From: Oehlia diaphana
Taxonomy: Eukaryota > Glomeromycota > Glomeromycetes > Glomerales > Glomeraceae
NCBI GenBank assembly: GCA_003833135.1
Contig: QZLH01000144.1
Span: forward strand, 1 to 64,000
DNA: 64,000 nucleotides
Reading direction: 5' to 3'
Each line of letters opens with the position of its first letter. The stretch's first letter is position 1. Below are positions 62,107-64,000 of this stretch, piece after piece. The translations under genes and the position numbers were made by a program. Below the pieces are notes generated by a model, which saw only the letters and a list, made by a program, of their open reading frames with translations, was not told the origin of the DNA and searched no databases.

Positions 62107-64000
62107 TTAATCCAATAATTTACTACCTTCATTTAACCACCAATTAACACCAACATTTTTTTTAGTATAATCAATTTCATTACTAAGTACATCAAATAAT
62201 ACTTTTTGTAAAGCAAATAGTCCAATATTGCTATTACTTTTAATTTCATTTTCTTTTTCTTGTTTAAAAAACTCTTTAATTTTTGTTAGTAAATTTTCCA
62301 TAAATATTAAATTAATAGATTTAATTTGATCTATTAAAGTTAAAAGTAAATGACCTTTTTTTAAATATAATATTGCTTTAACTAAATTTTCTTGTTCATC
62401 TTGTTTTTTTTGTTCAAATACTTTTAATTTTTGATTTATTTGTTCTTGTTGATTTATTAATTGTTGTTCTAAATCTTTATTTGTTATATTTTGTGAAATT
62501 TCTGAAATAGAACCTAATAAAAAAAATAAACAATCTTTAATATTTAATATTTTCTTAAAAAAAAATAGTTATTCTTATAAAATATTAATTACCAGTATTA
62601 GGATTACTAATGCTTTCAATTTTCTTTATAAGTATTTCTAGGCATAACCAAACTAAAGTATCATCAATATCTGATAATGATTTTAAAACAGCCGTATAAG
62701 CAATTCTAAGTTGTCTAATATCGATTTTTGATGGATACATCTACAAAATTGAAATAAATAATTTGTATTTATCTTTTTTAGAAAGAAAAAAAAATCCCTT
62801 ATATTACTTACTGATAATATATAATTACAATAATATAAACTTAATTCTTTAATAACTCTTTTCTGATTATAAAATATTGATAATATAACAGTATTTGCTG
62901 ATTCAAATATATTATTATCATCATTGTTCAACAAAATTCTGTAAATCCAATTATTTAATTATTATTAAGAATAAATTTTTTTTTTAAGAAATAATAAAAT
63001 CATTTTTAAGAAAGGATACGTGTCAAATGCTGGTAATATATGATTTTCCAAATAATTATCATCTAATACTTTAACAACTTGTTCAATAACAAGTAAATAA
63101 TAAACGACTCTACATTTTTCATGAGATTTATAAACATTCATATCTAATTCAATATTTTTTATAATATCAATCATTTCTCCTGAATTATTATTTACAATTA
63201 TTTGATTTAATATATTAAAAAATACTTTTTTATATACTGAAAATCCATATAATGAAAATTTTGATGTTATAAAATATAGGTAAGAGTATGTCAATAAAAT
63301 CATCATTCTTTCTACAAAAGTAATAAATTTTACTTAAAAATTACAAGGTAAATATATTAAAACATATATTTGTATATTTTTAACTTACCTTGATTTTCAA
63401 AAATATGTGGCTCAAATAATGATCTATCAGCAATGGACTTAAATATCATTGTAATTGTAAATAAAATAGACTTAAAAACTCGCCAAAGGAGTTTCATATT
63501 TTCTTTATTTTCGGGTTCTACATAATAAGATAGTTTCAGTTAAATTAAAAAATATGGCAATTTAAATTCTTATATATATTTACCTAAGGAATCTTCTTTT
63601 GTTAAACTAAGCGTAGGAGACTCATCCCATGATTTATATAGATTAATGGAAAATTTATTAATCCTAATTAAATTTGTAAAAAGTCAGTAAGAAATATAAA
63701 ATAATTTTCTTTCATAGATTTATAATACCTTAAAAGTAAAGAAGAAATATCATTATTATTGACAATTTGAGTTAATTTTGATATTGCCAATGAAATTTTT
63801 GATAGCTCCTTGAAAAATATGTCGTTAACTTTTTCTTCAAGAACTTTAAACGACTTAGCCTTTTTTTACTTAATAGTATTAATAATTATATAATAAAGAA
63901 CTTTAAAAACCAAAATAATTATATTCACTTACATTCCAACTCTGATTTTTAGTTATATCTTGTTCAATTTCATCAAGAAATTTTCCATCTTGAAATAATC
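62107..64000 (-). CDS. Truncated multi-exon helical protein, candidate peroxin Pex8
   Basis: The gene runs off the right edge and ends at 62107 with WWLNEGSKLLD. At least eight exons are visible on the minus strand, with clean GTAAGT/GTAAAT donors (near 63940, 63590, 63388). Pieces include YSYLYFITSKFSLYGFSVYK, VVYYLLVIEQVVKVL, NHILPAFDT, IFESANTVILSIFYNQK, YCNYILS, MYPSKIDIRQLRIAYTAVLK and TLVWLCLEILIKKIESI. It is an all-helical, HEAT-like protein. The order (Y-F helix, ILP, FESANTVIL, then a P-S-x-I-x-x-x-Q-L-R-x-A-Y segment) recalls fungal Pex8, an intraperoxisomal import factor. That identification is from memory of the pattern and is tentative. The C-terminus lacks a canonical SKL. Confidence 0.45.

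Overview
This 64 kb window is nuclear DNA of a filamentous fungus, most probably an arbuscular mycorrhizal fungus close to Rhizophagus (Glomeromycotina). The DNA is very AT-rich. Genes are split by many short GT-AG introns. Families known to be expanded in Rhizophagus sit next to conserved housekeeping genes: Crinkler (CRN) effectors, BTB-BACK-TLDc proteins, MATA-HMG-like HMG boxes and repeat-dense MITEs. The species call is inference from gene content, not a database match. There are two N gaps, and both are flanked by sequence duplicated elsewhere in the window, so the assembly is doubtful there.

Layout. 0.3-6 kb is effector and transposon territory. It holds a CRN-type gene with a ubiquitin-like header, a P-loop NTPase, a nuclease-like region and a C-terminal helix-hairpin-helix (341-3397, minus). 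Next to it is a second CRN locus (about 4325-5935, plus) cut by a hAT-type MITE with a perfect 8-bp target duplication and by a second inverted-repeat element. 6.5-9.2 kb holds an unrecognised membrane-protein gene and a six-exon gene for a disordered protein with two clathrin-box-like motifs. 10-17.8 kb is a small oxidative-lipid neighbourhood: an epoxide hydrolase, two divergent cytochrome P450 paralogues, and between them a P450 relic interrupted by another hAT-type MITE. 18-21.3 kb has an HMG-box gene and a BTB-BACK-TLDc gene. 22-24 kb is poly-T rich and contains gap 1.

24-33.4 kb encodes an Asn/Asp-repeat single-pass membrane protein, a small mitochondrial membrane protein, a Bet1-type SNARE, an Mss51-like MYND protein and a Vip1/PPIP5K inositol pyrophosphate synthase. 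34-35.4 kb holds gap 2 and copies of a CCCCAGTA-ended MITE. 36-54.5 kb is a compact housekeeping core: prolyl- and valyl-tRNA synthetases sharing a 197-bp divergent promoter region, a LYR-motif protein divergent from a Zip3/RNF212/HEI10-like RING protein, thioredoxin reductase with two plausible starts, HP1, and an ADAM-type metalloprotease.

54.5-61 kb returns to accessory sequence: palindromic elements, a zinc-ribbon gene relic, a heavily frameshifted CRN locus with an internal segment duplication, and more MITEs. The right edge is a truncated gene, tentatively the peroxin Pex8.

The pattern is a conserved core between two CRN/MITE compartments. The observations most worth following are the CRN locus with a recoverable transposon insertion site, the P450/epoxide hydrolase cluster with recent paralogue divergence, the meiotic-type RING gene in a lineage long considered asexual, and the repeated TCACGTGA octamer in the MITEs and intergenic DNA.
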